A DNA stretch of 64,000 nt from RPQJ01 sp052035645 (GTDB lineage: Bacteria; Pseudomonadota; Gammaproteobacteria; Steroidobacterales; Steroidobacteraceae). Shown one piece after another: positions 42,535 to 50,478 of the stretch (the stretch's first letter is position 1; every line of letters begins with the position of its first letter). The DNA lies in the NCBI GenBank assembly GCA_052035645.1, contig JBPOHK010000050.1:1-64000 (forward strand), given 5' to 3'. The position numbers were made by a program, and so were the translations under genes. The notes beneath the pieces were generated by a model, which worked only from the letters and a program-made list of their open reading frames with translations, did not search any database and was not told where the DNA came from.

Positions 42535-44168
42535 ACCCGGGCCGGCCCCTGCGGCACCTCGCCGGCTGGCCGGTCGCGGTGCTGCTGGCCGCGGGCCTCG
42601 GACGGGCGGCCGCGTCACCGCTGCCGACGCCCGAGGAACTCGAGGCGGCGCATGCCGTGATCGGCCGCGTCGCGGTCGAGGCCGGCGACGTGTTCGACAA
42701 CGCCATCCCGGGGGAGGGCGGCTGGCTCTATCGCACGGCCAACGCGCTGCACGTCCGCACGCGCCCCGCGAACCTGCGGGCCCAGTTGCTGTTCAGGCCC
42801 GGCGACCCCTACGTGCACCGGCTCGTGCAGGAGACCGAGCGCATCCTGCGCGCCAACGACTACCTGTACGACGCGACCATCGAACCGGTGGCCTGGGACG
42901 GCCGCACGGTCGACCTCGTCGTGCGCACGCGCGACAACTGGACGCTCAACCCGGGCATCAATTTCAGCCGCAAGGGCGGCGAGAACAAGTCGTCGCTGCA
43001 GATCGCCGAGAAGAACCTCCTCGGCACGGGGCAGCAGCTCGAGTTCGACTGGGGCAGGAACGTCGATCGCGACTTCCTGACGTTCGACTACGCCAATCCC
43101 CACTTCTTCTCGCCCTGGGTGAAGCTCGGCGTCACCTATTCCGACGCCAGCGACGGCGCGACCAAGGTCCTGCGCCTCGAGCAGCCCTTCTACGCGCTCG
43201 ACACCGCCCGCGCGGCCGGCACCTGGCTCGCCGACGGCGAGCGCAACGATTCGCGCTACGTCCTCGGGCACGAGACCGGGCAATTCCGTCACCGCGAAGA
43301 GCACTACGAGGCCTGGGCCGGCCGCTCGAGCGGCTGGCGCGACGGCTGGGTGACGCGCTGGACGACCGGCGTGAGCTTCGAACGCAACCGCTTCGCCGTG
43401 CTGCCGGGCGAGCCGCCCGGCGGCCCGCTGCCGCCCGACCGCACCCTGGTCTACCCGTGGCTGGGCTGGGACCTGCTCGAGGACCGCTACCAGGAGCGCG
43501 TCAACCAGGACCAGATCGCGCGCACCGAGGACGTGCTGGTCGGCTGGCGGGCCGGCGCGCGGCTGGGCTACGCCGCCGAGGCGTTCGGTTCGACCCGCGA
43601 CGCGGTGATCTTCAGTGGCTACCTGCAGGACGGCGTCGACCTGCGGCCCGACGAGTCGCTGTTCGGCAGCGCGAGCGCGTCGGGCCGGCTCGAGGGCGGC
43701 ACGCTGCGCGACGGCGTCCTGTCGGCCGAGTTGCGCTACTACCGGCGCACGTCGAAGCGGTTCAAGTTCTTCGCGTCGGCCGGCGGCACGGTCACCGGGA
43801 ACCTCGATCCCGAGCAGCAACTGCTGCTCGGGGGCGACAGCGGCCTGCGCGGCTACCCGCTGCGCTACCAGGCCGGCACCTCGAAGGCGCTGCTCACGCT
43901 CGAGGAACGCTACTACACCGACTGGTATCCGTTCCGGCTGTTCCACGTCGCCGGCGCGGTGTTCTTCGACATGGGGCGCACCTGGGGCACGGACGTCACC
44001 GGCGCGGGCAGCGACGGCCTGCTCAAGGACGTCGGCATCGGCCTGCGGCTCGGCTCCAGCCGCTCGGCCTTCGGCAACGTGCTGCACGTCGACCTCGCGT
44101 TCCCGCTCGACGGCGATCCGTCGATCTCGAACGTGCAGTTCGTCGTGGAGACGAAGGGACAGTTCTAG
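42531..44168 (+). CDS. BamA/TamA-like outer-membrane beta-barrel protein
   Basis: 545 residues with a signal peptide (WPVAVLLAAGLGRAAAS). One POTRA-like domain (about 55-150, with TIEPVAWDGRTVDLVVRTRDNW) is followed by a C-terminal surface-antigen barrel. The loop motif GGDSGLRGYPLRYQ corresponds to the (V/L)RGY loop-6 motif of Omp85 proteins. The last residue is Phe, usual for outer-membrane barrels. The start is taken at TTG 42531, overlapping the qor stop, which gives a normal signal peptide. The substrate is unknown. Confidence 0.83.
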   Translation: MNPGRPLRHLAGWPVAVLLAAGLGRAAASPLPTPEELEAAHAVIGRVAVEAGDVFDNAIPGEGGWLYRTANALHVRTRPANLRAQLLFRPGDPYVHRLVQETERILRANDYLYDATIEPVAWDGRTVDLVVRTRDNWTLNPGINFSRKGGENKSSLQIAEKNLLGTGQQLEFDWGRNVDRDFLTFDYANPHFFSPWVKLGVTYSDASDGATKVLRLEQPFYALDTARAAGTWLADGERNDSRYVLGHETGQFRHREEHYEAWAGRSSGWRDGWVTRWTTGVSFERNRFAVLPGEPPGGPLPPDRTLVYPWLGWDLLEDRYQERVNQDQIARTEDVLVGWRAGARLGYAAEAFGSTRDAVIFSGYLQDGVDLRPDESLFGSASASGRLEGGTLRDGVLSAELRYYRRTSKRFKFFASAGGTVTGNLDPEQQLLLGGDSGLRGYPLRYQAGTSKALLTLEERYYTDWYPFRLFHVAGAVFFDMGRTWGTDVTGAGSDGLLKDVGIGLRLGSSRSAFGNVLHVDLAFPLDGDPSISNVQFVVETKGQF

Positions 44169-44677
44169 CCGGCGAGGACGGCGATGCGGTCGATCTCGAG
44201 CGCGAACGGCCCCGCCTGCTTCTCGCTGATCATGAGGCCCAGCGCCCGCACGCGCGCCGGATCGAGCGGCGGCGCGCCCGGCACGGCCCGGCCGCGAAAG
44301 CTGGCCACGAACGACGCCAGGGGCAGCGTGCAGTCGTGCCACTCGCCGGCGGGCGGCGTGAAGCGCGCCTGGTACTGCACGCCGTCGTAGCCGTCGTCCG
44401 TGCGCAGCGTGAACTTGTAGGTCCGGCCGTCGCCGCGCACGCGCAGCACGAAGGCGCTCGCGCCGGCTGCCGGCCAGGCCCGCGCGAGCGTGCGGCAGGA
44501 GGCGAAGCCGCCGCCGAAGTCGAGCGACACGCGGCCGGCGAAGAGCGCGACGCCCGGCGCGGCGCGCTCGAACCTGCTGCGGGAGACTCCGCCCATGACG
44601 ACGTCGTCGACCGCGCCCCACGGCGCGAAGTCGTCGCCGGAATCGAAGTCCAGCAGGGGGCGCAGTTCCGCCGCCAT
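44165..44677 (-). CDS. CIA30-family protein
   Basis: 170 residues, soluble. LLDFDSGDDFAPWGAVDDVVMGGVSRS is the family start, and FGGGFASCRT plus FVLRVRGDGRTYKFTLRT continue the galactose-binding-like fold of CIA30 (complex I intermediate-associated protein 30/NDUFAF1). The role in bacteria is not established. It is convergent with the outer-membrane gene by four overlapping bases. Confidence 0.85.
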   Translation of the reverse strand: MAAELRPLLDFDSGDDFAPWGAVDDVVMGGVSRSRFERAAPGVALFAGRVSLDFGGGFASCRTLARAWPAAGASAFVLRVRGDGRTYKFTLRTDDGYDGVQYQARFTPPAGEWHDCTLPLASFVASFRGRAVPGAPPLDPARVRALGLMISEKQAGPFALEIDRIAVLAG

Positions 44678-44683
44678 GTCGCC

Positions 44684-45811
44684 TCAGCCGATCTCGATCA
44701 CCTGCCGGATCGAGGCGCCGGCCGCGAGCCGGTCGAACGCGACGTTGATGTCGGCGAGCCGGATGCGCTCGCTCAGCAGCAGGTTCACGGGCAGGCGGCC
44801 CGCGCGGTACCACTCGACGAACTGCGGGATGTCGCGTTCCGGAACGCAGCTGCCGAGGTAGCTGCCCTTGACGGTGCGCTCCTCGGCCACGAGGTTGACG
44901 TGCTGGATCGCGAACGTCTGCTGGGGATGCGAGAGGCCGGCCGACACGGTGCTGCCGCCGCGCCGCGTGATCCGGTACGCGAGCTCCATCGCGCGCGCCG
45001 AGCCCGCCATCTCGAAGGCGAAGGCCACGCCGCCCCTCGTCAGCTCGCGCACCTGCTCGATCGCATCGGGTGCCGAGGCGTTCACGACGGCCGTCGCGCC
45101 GAGCTCTCGTGCCGCCGCCAGCTTGCCCTCGTTGACGTCGATGGCGACCACGTGCGGCGCCTCGAGCATGCGGCCCGCGAGCAGCGCAGCGAGGCCGACG
45201 CCGCCGAGGCCGACCACTGCCATCGAAGCGCCGCGCGGCATCGCCGCGGTGTTCACGACCGCGCCCACGCCGGTCATCACCGCGCAGCCGAACAGGGCCG
45301 CTTCGGCGAACGGCAGCGAGGCGTCGATGCGCACCAGCGAGCGGCGCGACAGGGTCGCGTATTCGGCGAAGCCCGAGACGCCGAGGTGGTGCTGCAGCGG
45401 CGTCGCCGCCTGGTGCAGCCGACGGGCGCCCGACAGCAGCGTGCCCGCGGTGTTGGCGGCGAGCCCGGGCTCGCACAGCGCGGGCCGGCCGCCGCTGCAC
45501 GGGTCGCAGTGTCCGCAGCTGGGCACGAACGCGGCGACCACGTGATCGCCGCGCCGCAGGTCGTCGACGCCCGCGCCGATTTCCTCGACGACGCCGGCGA
45601 CCTCGTGACCGAGCACCATCGGCAGCGGCCGCGGCCGGTTGCCGTCGATCACCGAGAGATCGGAGTGGCACAGGCCGGCGGCGCGCACCCGCACCAGCAC
45701 CTCGCCGGGCCCCGGCGCGTCGAGTTCGACGGCCTCGATGCCGAGCGGCTTCGACTCGGCGTACGGCGCAGGCAGGCCGGACTGGCGCAGGACGGCGGCT
45801 TGGATCTTCAT
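44684..45811 (-). CDS. Zinc-dependent alcohol dehydrogenase
   Basis: 375 residues. Catalytic zinc ligands: C of GLCHSD, H/E of GHEVAG; structural zinc: CGHCDPCSGGRPALC. NAD-binding GLGGVGLAA is present. It resembles class III-type/NDMA-dependent alcohol dehydrogenases. Start at 45811 (MKIQAAVLRQ). It is six bases from the CIA30 gene on the same strand. Confidence 0.92.
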   Translation of the reverse strand: MKIQAAVLRQSGLPAPYAESKPLGIEAVELDAPGPGEVLVRVRAAGLCHSDLSVIDGNRPRPLPMVLGHEVAGVVEEIGAGVDDLRRGDHVVAAFVPSCGHCDPCSGGRPALCEPGLAANTAGTLLSGARRLHQAATPLQHHLGVSGFAEYATLSRRSLVRIDASLPFAEAALFGCAVMTGVGAVVNTAAMPRGASMAVVGLGGVGLAALLAGRMLEAPHVVAIDVNEGKLAAARELGATAVVNASAPDAIEQVRELTRGGVAFAFEMAGSARAMELAYRITRRGGSTVSAGLSHPQQTFAIQHVNLVAEERTVKGSYLGSCVPERDIPQFVEWYRAGRLPVNLLLSERIRLADINVAFDRLAAGASIRQVIEIG

Positions 45812-45891
45812 GCCGCGAGGGTAACGGAGCGTGCTTTCGCGCGCGAGTGCGATTAATGTCGCAGGCCCGACCCGCCGCAAGCGATCCGCCG

Positions 45892-46362
45892 ATGACCGCG
45901 CCCGCCCGCGAACTGCCCACGCGCCGCGACGAGTTCCGCGTCCTGCGCACCATCACCACGCGCTGGATGGACAACGACCACTACGGCCACGTGAACAACG
46001 TCGTCTACTACTCGTACTTCGACACGGCGGTGAACGGCTTCCTGATCGAGGCGAGCGGCACCGACGTCCGGGACCTGCCGGCGATCGGCATCGTCGCCGA
46101 GACGAGCTGCCGCTTCCTGAAGGAGTTGAGCTTCCCCGAGACCGTGCACGCGGGGCTGGCGCTCGAGAGGCTGGGCAACTCGAGCGTGGTGTACCGCATC
46201 GGGCTGTTCCGCAACGAGGAGCGCGAGCCCGCGGCGCTCGGCCGCTTCGTGCACGTCTACGTCGACAGCGTCACGCGCCGGCCGGTGCCGGTGCCGGCGC
46301 CGATCCGGGCCGCGCTCGCCGCGCTGGACGACGGCGCCGTCGGCACCTCGCCGCTGCCCTGA
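45892..46362 (+). CDS. Acyl-CoA thioesterase, 4HBT hotdog fold
   Basis: 156 residues from the ATG at 45892 (earlier starts at 45847 and 45856 exist). TTRWMDNDHYGHVNNVVYYSYFDTAVN contains the hotdog-helix signature, with the catalytic Asp in WMDNDHYGHVNN. It likely hydrolyses acyl-CoA as YbgC/FadM-type enzymes do. It is divergent from the alcohol dehydrogenase. Confidence 0.87.
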   Translation: MTAPARELPTRRDEFRVLRTITTRWMDNDHYGHVNNVVYYSYFDTAVNGFLIEASGTDVRDLPAIGIVAETSCRFLKELSFPETVHAGLALERLGNSSVVYRIGLFRNEEREPAALGRFVHVYVDSVTRRPVPVPAPIRAALAALDDGAVGTSPLP

Positions 46363-46377
46363 GGGCCTCGCCCGGGC

Positions 46378-46881
46378 TCAGGACTCCAGGACTTCCTTGC
46401 CCTTCTGGATGGCGAGCGCGCCGCTGCGCACGACCTCGAGCACCTCGCCGAAGTTCGACACCTCGGCCACGAAGCGGTTGATGTCCGCCTCGCTGCTGGT
46501 GAGCTCGATGGTGAAGCTGTCGGCCGCGTCCCACAGCACGCGGCCGCCCGCCCGCTGCGTGGCCGCCCACAGCGAGCCCACCTGCGTCGCCTTGCCCTTG
46601 AGCTTGATGAGCAGCAGCTCGCGCTCGAAGTGCTCCTCGCGCGTGACGTCCTCGACGTCGACCACGTCGACCAGCTTCAGGAGCTGCTGCGAGATCTGCT
46701 GGATGACGGCCTCGCTGCCCGTGGTGACCAGCGTGAGGCGCGACACCGCCGGGTCGTCCGTCGGCGCGACCGACAGCGACTCGATGTTGTAGCCGCGGGT
46801 CGAGAACAGGCCCGCCACCCGCGTGAGGGCGCCGGACTCGTTCTGCAGGGTGATGGCGATGATGTGTCGCTGGCGTCGCAC
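46378..46881 (-). CDS. ilvH: Acetolactate synthase regulatory (small) subunit
   Basis: 167 residues. The ACT domain begins RHIIAITLQNESGALTRVAGLFSTRGYNIESL, with the valine-binding region, followed by the C-terminal domain with LLLIKLKG. It activates the large subunit and confers valine inhibition. Unusually, it is on the opposite strand and divergent from the ilvB-like gene at 47087, with 205 bp between starts. In most bacteria ilvB/I and ilvH form one operon. Confidence 0.94.
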   Translation of the reverse strand: MRRQRHIIAITLQNESGALTRVAGLFSTRGYNIESLSVAPTDDPAVSRLTLVTTGSEAVIQQISQQLLKLVDVVDVEDVTREEHFERELLLIKLKGKATQVGSLWAATQRAGGRVLWDAADSFTIELTSSEADINRFVAEVSNFGEVLEVVRSGALAIQKGKEVLES

Positions 46882-47086
46882 GGCGGGCTCCGGTCCTGTC
46901 CCGTCGGGCTGCCGGGACCATAAGTCAATGATTCGTATTGGGATTACGGCGACGGTCGGCCGCCACGGCCCGACCCAAGAATAGGGGATCGCCCCCCGAT
47001 CGCATAGATGGACGCTGGGAAATCAGGCTGTTAGGCTCCGTTGCATCGCAACACGACAATTCACCGACCCTGCCAGGCCCGCCGCC

Positions 47087-48943
47087 GTGAAAACGAGCCA
47101 CGCCGCCGCCCGTCCCGCTGCGCACCCGCGCGCCGGCCAGATCCTGACCGGTGCCGAGACCATCGTGCAGGTGCTGGTCGACGAGGGCGTGGACGTCATC
47201 TTCGGCTACAGCGGCGGCGCCATCCTGCCCACCTACGACGCCGTGTTCCGCCACAACGTGGAACAGGCCGCCGCGGGCCACGGCCACCCGATGCCGCTGA
47301 TCGTGCCGGCCAACGAGCAGGGCGCCGGCTTCATGGCCGCCGGCTACGCGAGGGCCAGCGGCAAGGTCGGCGTCTGCATCGTCACGTCCGGACCCGGCGC
47401 CACCAACACGGTCACCCCGGTGCGCGACTGCGCCGCGGATTCCGTGCCGATCGTCGTCATCTGCGGCCAGGTGCCCACGGCCTCGATCGGCAGCGACGCG
47501 TTCCAGGAAGCGCCGGTCAGCAACATCATGGGCGCCGTCGCCAAGCACTGCTTCCTCGTCACCGACCCGACCCGCCTCGAGGCCACTGTGCGCACCGCGT
47601 TCGAGATCGCGCGCACGGGCCGGCCGGGACCGGTCGTCATCGACGTGCCGAAGGACGTGCAGAACTGGCAGGGCGCGTTCCAGGGCGAGGGCCACCTGCC
47701 CGCGCGCGGCTATCGCCAGCGCATGCAGCAGGTGCTCGAGAGCGCGGTGGACGAGCCGGAGTGCGCGAAGTTCTTCGCCATGCTCGCGGAAGCGAAGCGG
47801 CCGCTCGTCTACGCCGGCGGCGGCGTGATCCACGGCGGGGCCGCCGACGAGCTGCGCGCGTTCGCCGACGAGTTCGGGCTCCCGGTCGTCACCACGCTGA
47901 TGGGCATCGGCGCGGTCGACACCACCAGCCCGCTGTCGCTGCGCATGCTCGGCATGCACGGCGCGGCCTTCGCCAACTACGCGGTCGAGGACTGCGACTT
48001 CCTCATCGCCCTCGGCGCGCGCTTCGACGACCGCGTCGCCGGCGTGCCCGCGAAGTTCGCGCCGAACGCGAAGCGCATCGCGCACATCGACGTGGACGGC
48101 TCGGAGATCAACAAGGTCAAGCGCGTGCAGTGGAACCACGTCGGCCTGATCCCGCCCGCGCTCGCGGCGCTGCGCGCTTACGGCCGGCGGCAGGCGTTCC
48201 GCCGCGACTGGTCGGAGTGGCACGGCCACCTCGCCACGCTCAAGCAGAAGTACGCGATGAACTACGATCGCGACAGCGAGCAGATCCAGCCGTACTACGT
48301 GATCGAGGAGATCAACCGGCTGACGAAGGGCGAGGCGGTGATCGCCACGGGCGTCGGCCAGCACCAGATGTGGGCCGCGCAGTACTTCGACTTTCGCGAG
48401 CCGCGCCTGTGGCTCACCTCCGGCAGCATGGGCACGATGGGTTTCGGCCTGCCGGCGGCGATCGGCGCGCAGTTCGCGCGGCGCGACAAGCTGGTGATCG
48501 ACATCGACGGCGACGCGAGCATGCGCATGAACCTCGGCGAGCTCGAGACCGTCACCACCTACGACCTGCCCGTGAAGGTCGTCGTGCTGAACAACTTCGG
48601 CGACGGCATGGTGCGGCAGTGGCAGAAGCTGTTCTACAAGGGCCGGCACGCCGGCAGCGACAAGTCGCTGCACAAGAAGGACTTCGTCAAGGCCGCGCAG
48701 GCGGACGGCTACCGTTACGCCGTGCGGCTCGATCGCAAGGCCGACGTGCCTCGCGTCGTGAAGGAGTTCATCGAGTTCGACGGCCCGGCGTTCCTCGAGG
48801 TCATCATCGACACGGAGGCCGGCGTGTATCCGATGGTCGGCCCCGGGCAGTCCTACGACGCGATGATCACCGGCGATCACATTCCGTCGCGCAGCCTGCG
48901 CGACGTGCCGCCGCCGTCGCCCGACACCACCGAGATGTTCTGA
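47087..48943 (+). CDS. ilvB: Acetolactate synthase large subunit
   Basis: 618 residues, GTG start. Thiamine-dependent enzyme: the catalytic Glu77 lies in ANEQGAGFMAAGYARASG (usually RHEQ), and the central FAD domain and C-terminal ThDP domain follow with GDASMRMNLGELET and NNFGDGMVRQWQKLFY. The C-terminus FLEVIIDTEAGVYPMV is typical for AHAS. It makes 2-acetolactate for valine/leucine/isoleucine synthesis. It is divergent from ilvH. The stop is followed by a REP-like element. Confidence 0.9.
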   Translation: MKTSHAAARPAAHPRAGQILTGAETIVQVLVDEGVDVIFGYSGGAILPTYDAVFRHNVEQAAAGHGHPMPLIVPANEQGAGFMAAGYARASGKVGVCIVTSGPGATNTVTPVRDCAADSVPIVVICGQVPTASIGSDAFQEAPVSNIMGAVAKHCFLVTDPTRLEATVRTAFEIARTGRPGPVVIDVPKDVQNWQGAFQGEGHLPARGYRQRMQQVLESAVDEPECAKFFAMLAEAKRPLVYAGGGVIHGGAADELRAFADEFGLPVVTTLMGIGAVDTTSPLSLRMLGMHGAAFANYAVEDCDFLIALGARFDDRVAGVPAKFAPNAKRIAHIDVDGSEINKVKRVQWNHVGLIPPALAALRAYGRRQAFRRDWSEWHGHLATLKQKYAMNYDRDSEQIQPYYVIEEINRLTKGEAVIATGVGQHQMWAAQYFDFREPRLWLTSGSMGTMGFGLPAAIGAQFARRDKLVIDIDGDASMRMNLGELETVTTYDLPVKVVVLNNFGDGMVRQWQKLFYKGRHAGSDKSLHKKDFVKAAQADGYRYAVRLDRKADVPRVVKEFIEFDGPAFLEVIIDTEAGVYPMVGPGQSYDAMITGDHIPSRSLRDVPPPSPDTTEMF

Positions 48944-48945
48944 CA

Positions 48946-48999
48946 GGGGACACTCACTATTTTTCCGTCGCGGAAAGATAGCGAGTGACGCCGGTCCCC
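48946..48999. repeat. REP-like element, imperfect copy
   Basis: GGGGACACTCACTATTTTTC starts the left arm (48946-48967), the same 19 bases as in the copy at 37286. The right arm at 48970-48998 matches with two mismatches and a seven-base insertion. The chrA start codon lies in the right arm. Confidence 0.7.
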
Positions 49000-50217
49000 A
49001 CTTTCCGGGAGGCCGCCCGCTTCTGGGTGCGGCTCGGCTTCATCTCCTTCGGCGGGCCCGCCGGGCAGATCGCCATCCTGCACCGCGAGGTCGTCGAGCG
49101 ACGGCGCTGGCTGGACGAGCGTTCGTTCGCCGATGCACTCAACTTCTGCATGCTGCTGCCCGGGCCGGAGGCGCTGCAGCTCGCGATCTACCTCGGCTGG
49201 CGCCTGCACGGGACGCGTGGCGGCCTCGTCGCCGGCCTGGCGTTCATCCTGCCGGCGGTCGTGCTGCTGCTCGTGCTCTCGTGGATCTACGCTGCGTACG
49301 GCCACGTGCCGACGCTGGCGGGCGTGCTGCTCGGATTGAAAGCAGCGGTGCTGGGCCTCGTGCTGCAGGCGCTCGAGCGCCTCGGCCGCCGCGCACTGCG
49401 CACTCCCGTCCACTGGGCGCTCGCGGCCGGCGCGCTGGCCGCCATGCTGACCGGTGGACTGCCGTTTCCGTTCCTGATGCTCGGCGCGGCGCTCGCAGGC
49501 TGCCTGCTCACGCCGCGGTCCGCGGCGATGGCGGCACCGCCCGTCCCCGTGGCCCGGATGCGCGGCGTGCGCGTGCTCGGCACGGCGGGCGCCCTGTGGC
49601 TGGCGCCACTGCTGCTCGTCGCAGGCGCGCTAGGGCTGGACTCGATCTTCGCGCGCCTCTACCTGTTCTTCAGCAAGGCGGCGCTGGTGACGTTCGGCGG
49701 TGCCTACGCCGTGCTCGGGTACGTCACGCAGCATCTCGTGCACGACCTCGGCTGGCTCACGCCTGGGCAGTCCGTCGCCGGACTCGCGCTCGCCGAGACC
49801 ACGCCGGGCCCGCTGGTGATCGTGCTGCAGTTCATGGGCTTCATGACGGGCTGGAATCAGCCGGCGCCGTTCGCCGCCGGTGCGGCCGCGACTCTCGCCG
49901 CGCTGCTCGCGGCGTGGGCGACGTTCCTGCCGTCCTTCGCCTTCATCTTCGCCGGCGCGCCGTACGTCGAACGTCTCGCGCACGCGCCGCGCATCTCCGG
50001 TGCGCTCGGCGCGATCACGGCGGCCGTCGTCGGCGTGATCGCGGCGCTGCTGGCGCAACTCGTCGTCGCCGTCGTGTGGCCGCACGGCATGGCCGCCGGA
50101 ATCGACGTGCCCGCGCTCGTCATCGCGCTCGTCGCGGCCCTGCTCCTGCGCACGTCGCTCGCGCTGCACTGGGTGCTCGCGCTGTGCGCGATCGCCGGCG
50201 TCGTCAGCGGCACGTGA
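48985..50217 (+). CDS. chrA: Chromate transporter, ChrA family
   Basis: 410 residues with about 12 membrane helices in two homologous halves. The first half has FWVRLGFISFGGPAGQIAI and LPGPEALQLAIYLGW; the second half LFFSKAALVTFGGAYAVLGYV and ETTPGPLVIVLQFMGFM. This is the long, bidomain form. It exports chromate in characterised members. The GTG start lies inside the REP-like hairpin, with no clear ribosome-binding site of its own. Confidence 0.9.
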   Translation: MTPVPTFREAARFWVRLGFISFGGPAGQIAILHREVVERRRWLDERSFADALNFCMLLPGPEALQLAIYLGWRLHGTRGGLVAGLAFILPAVVLLLVLSWIYAAYGHVPTLAGVLLGLKAAVLGLVLQALERLGRRALRTPVHWALAAGALAAMLTGGLPFPFLMLGAALAGCLLTPRSAAMAAPPVPVARMRGVRVLGTAGALWLAPLLLVAGALGLDSIFARLYLFFSKAALVTFGGAYAVLGYVTQHLVHDLGWLTPGQSVAGLALAETTPGPLVIVLQFMGFMTGWNQPAPFAAGAAATLAALLAAWATFLPSFAFIFAGAPYVERLAHAPRISGALGAITAAVVGVIAALLAQLVVAVVWPHGMAAGIDVPALVIALVAALLLRTSLALHWVLALCAIAGVVSGT

Positions 50218-50383
50218 ATATTTAGCGCAATCCCGTAGCGTCTTTCGCATTCACTTTGAATGCGAATGCAGCGCGCGCGACATCGATTCAATTCGGTTTC
50301 GATCGCGCGTGGCGAAGTGTGAGTCAATTCCTCTCCACTTCTGTTCGATCGCGCGCCGCGGGAGAACACTGGCGCCGTCAATT

Positions 50384-50468
50384 CACCAAGGGCAAACCCG
50401 TCGCGAGGCGGGGACGCAAAGCCTCCGGTCCACCGGCTGAGCCGAGGGATAGCGGGGTTACCGAGAGA
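50384..50468 (+). promoter_or_regulatory. Cyclic-di-GMP-I (GEMM) riboswitch
   Basis: The conserved parts of the class I aptamer are in order: AGGGCAAACC, a P2 stem capped by a GCGA tetraloop (GTCGCGAGGC), GGACGCAAAGCCTCCGG, a variable stem (CCGGCTGAGCCG), and AGGGATAGCGGGGTTACCG. It ends only ten bases before the ATG of the Ig-repeat surface protein, overlapping the purine-rich GAGAGAGG translation signal, so control of translation initiation is likely. On/off direction cannot be judged by eye. Confidence 0.93.
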
Positions 50469-50478
50469 GGGCCTCGTC

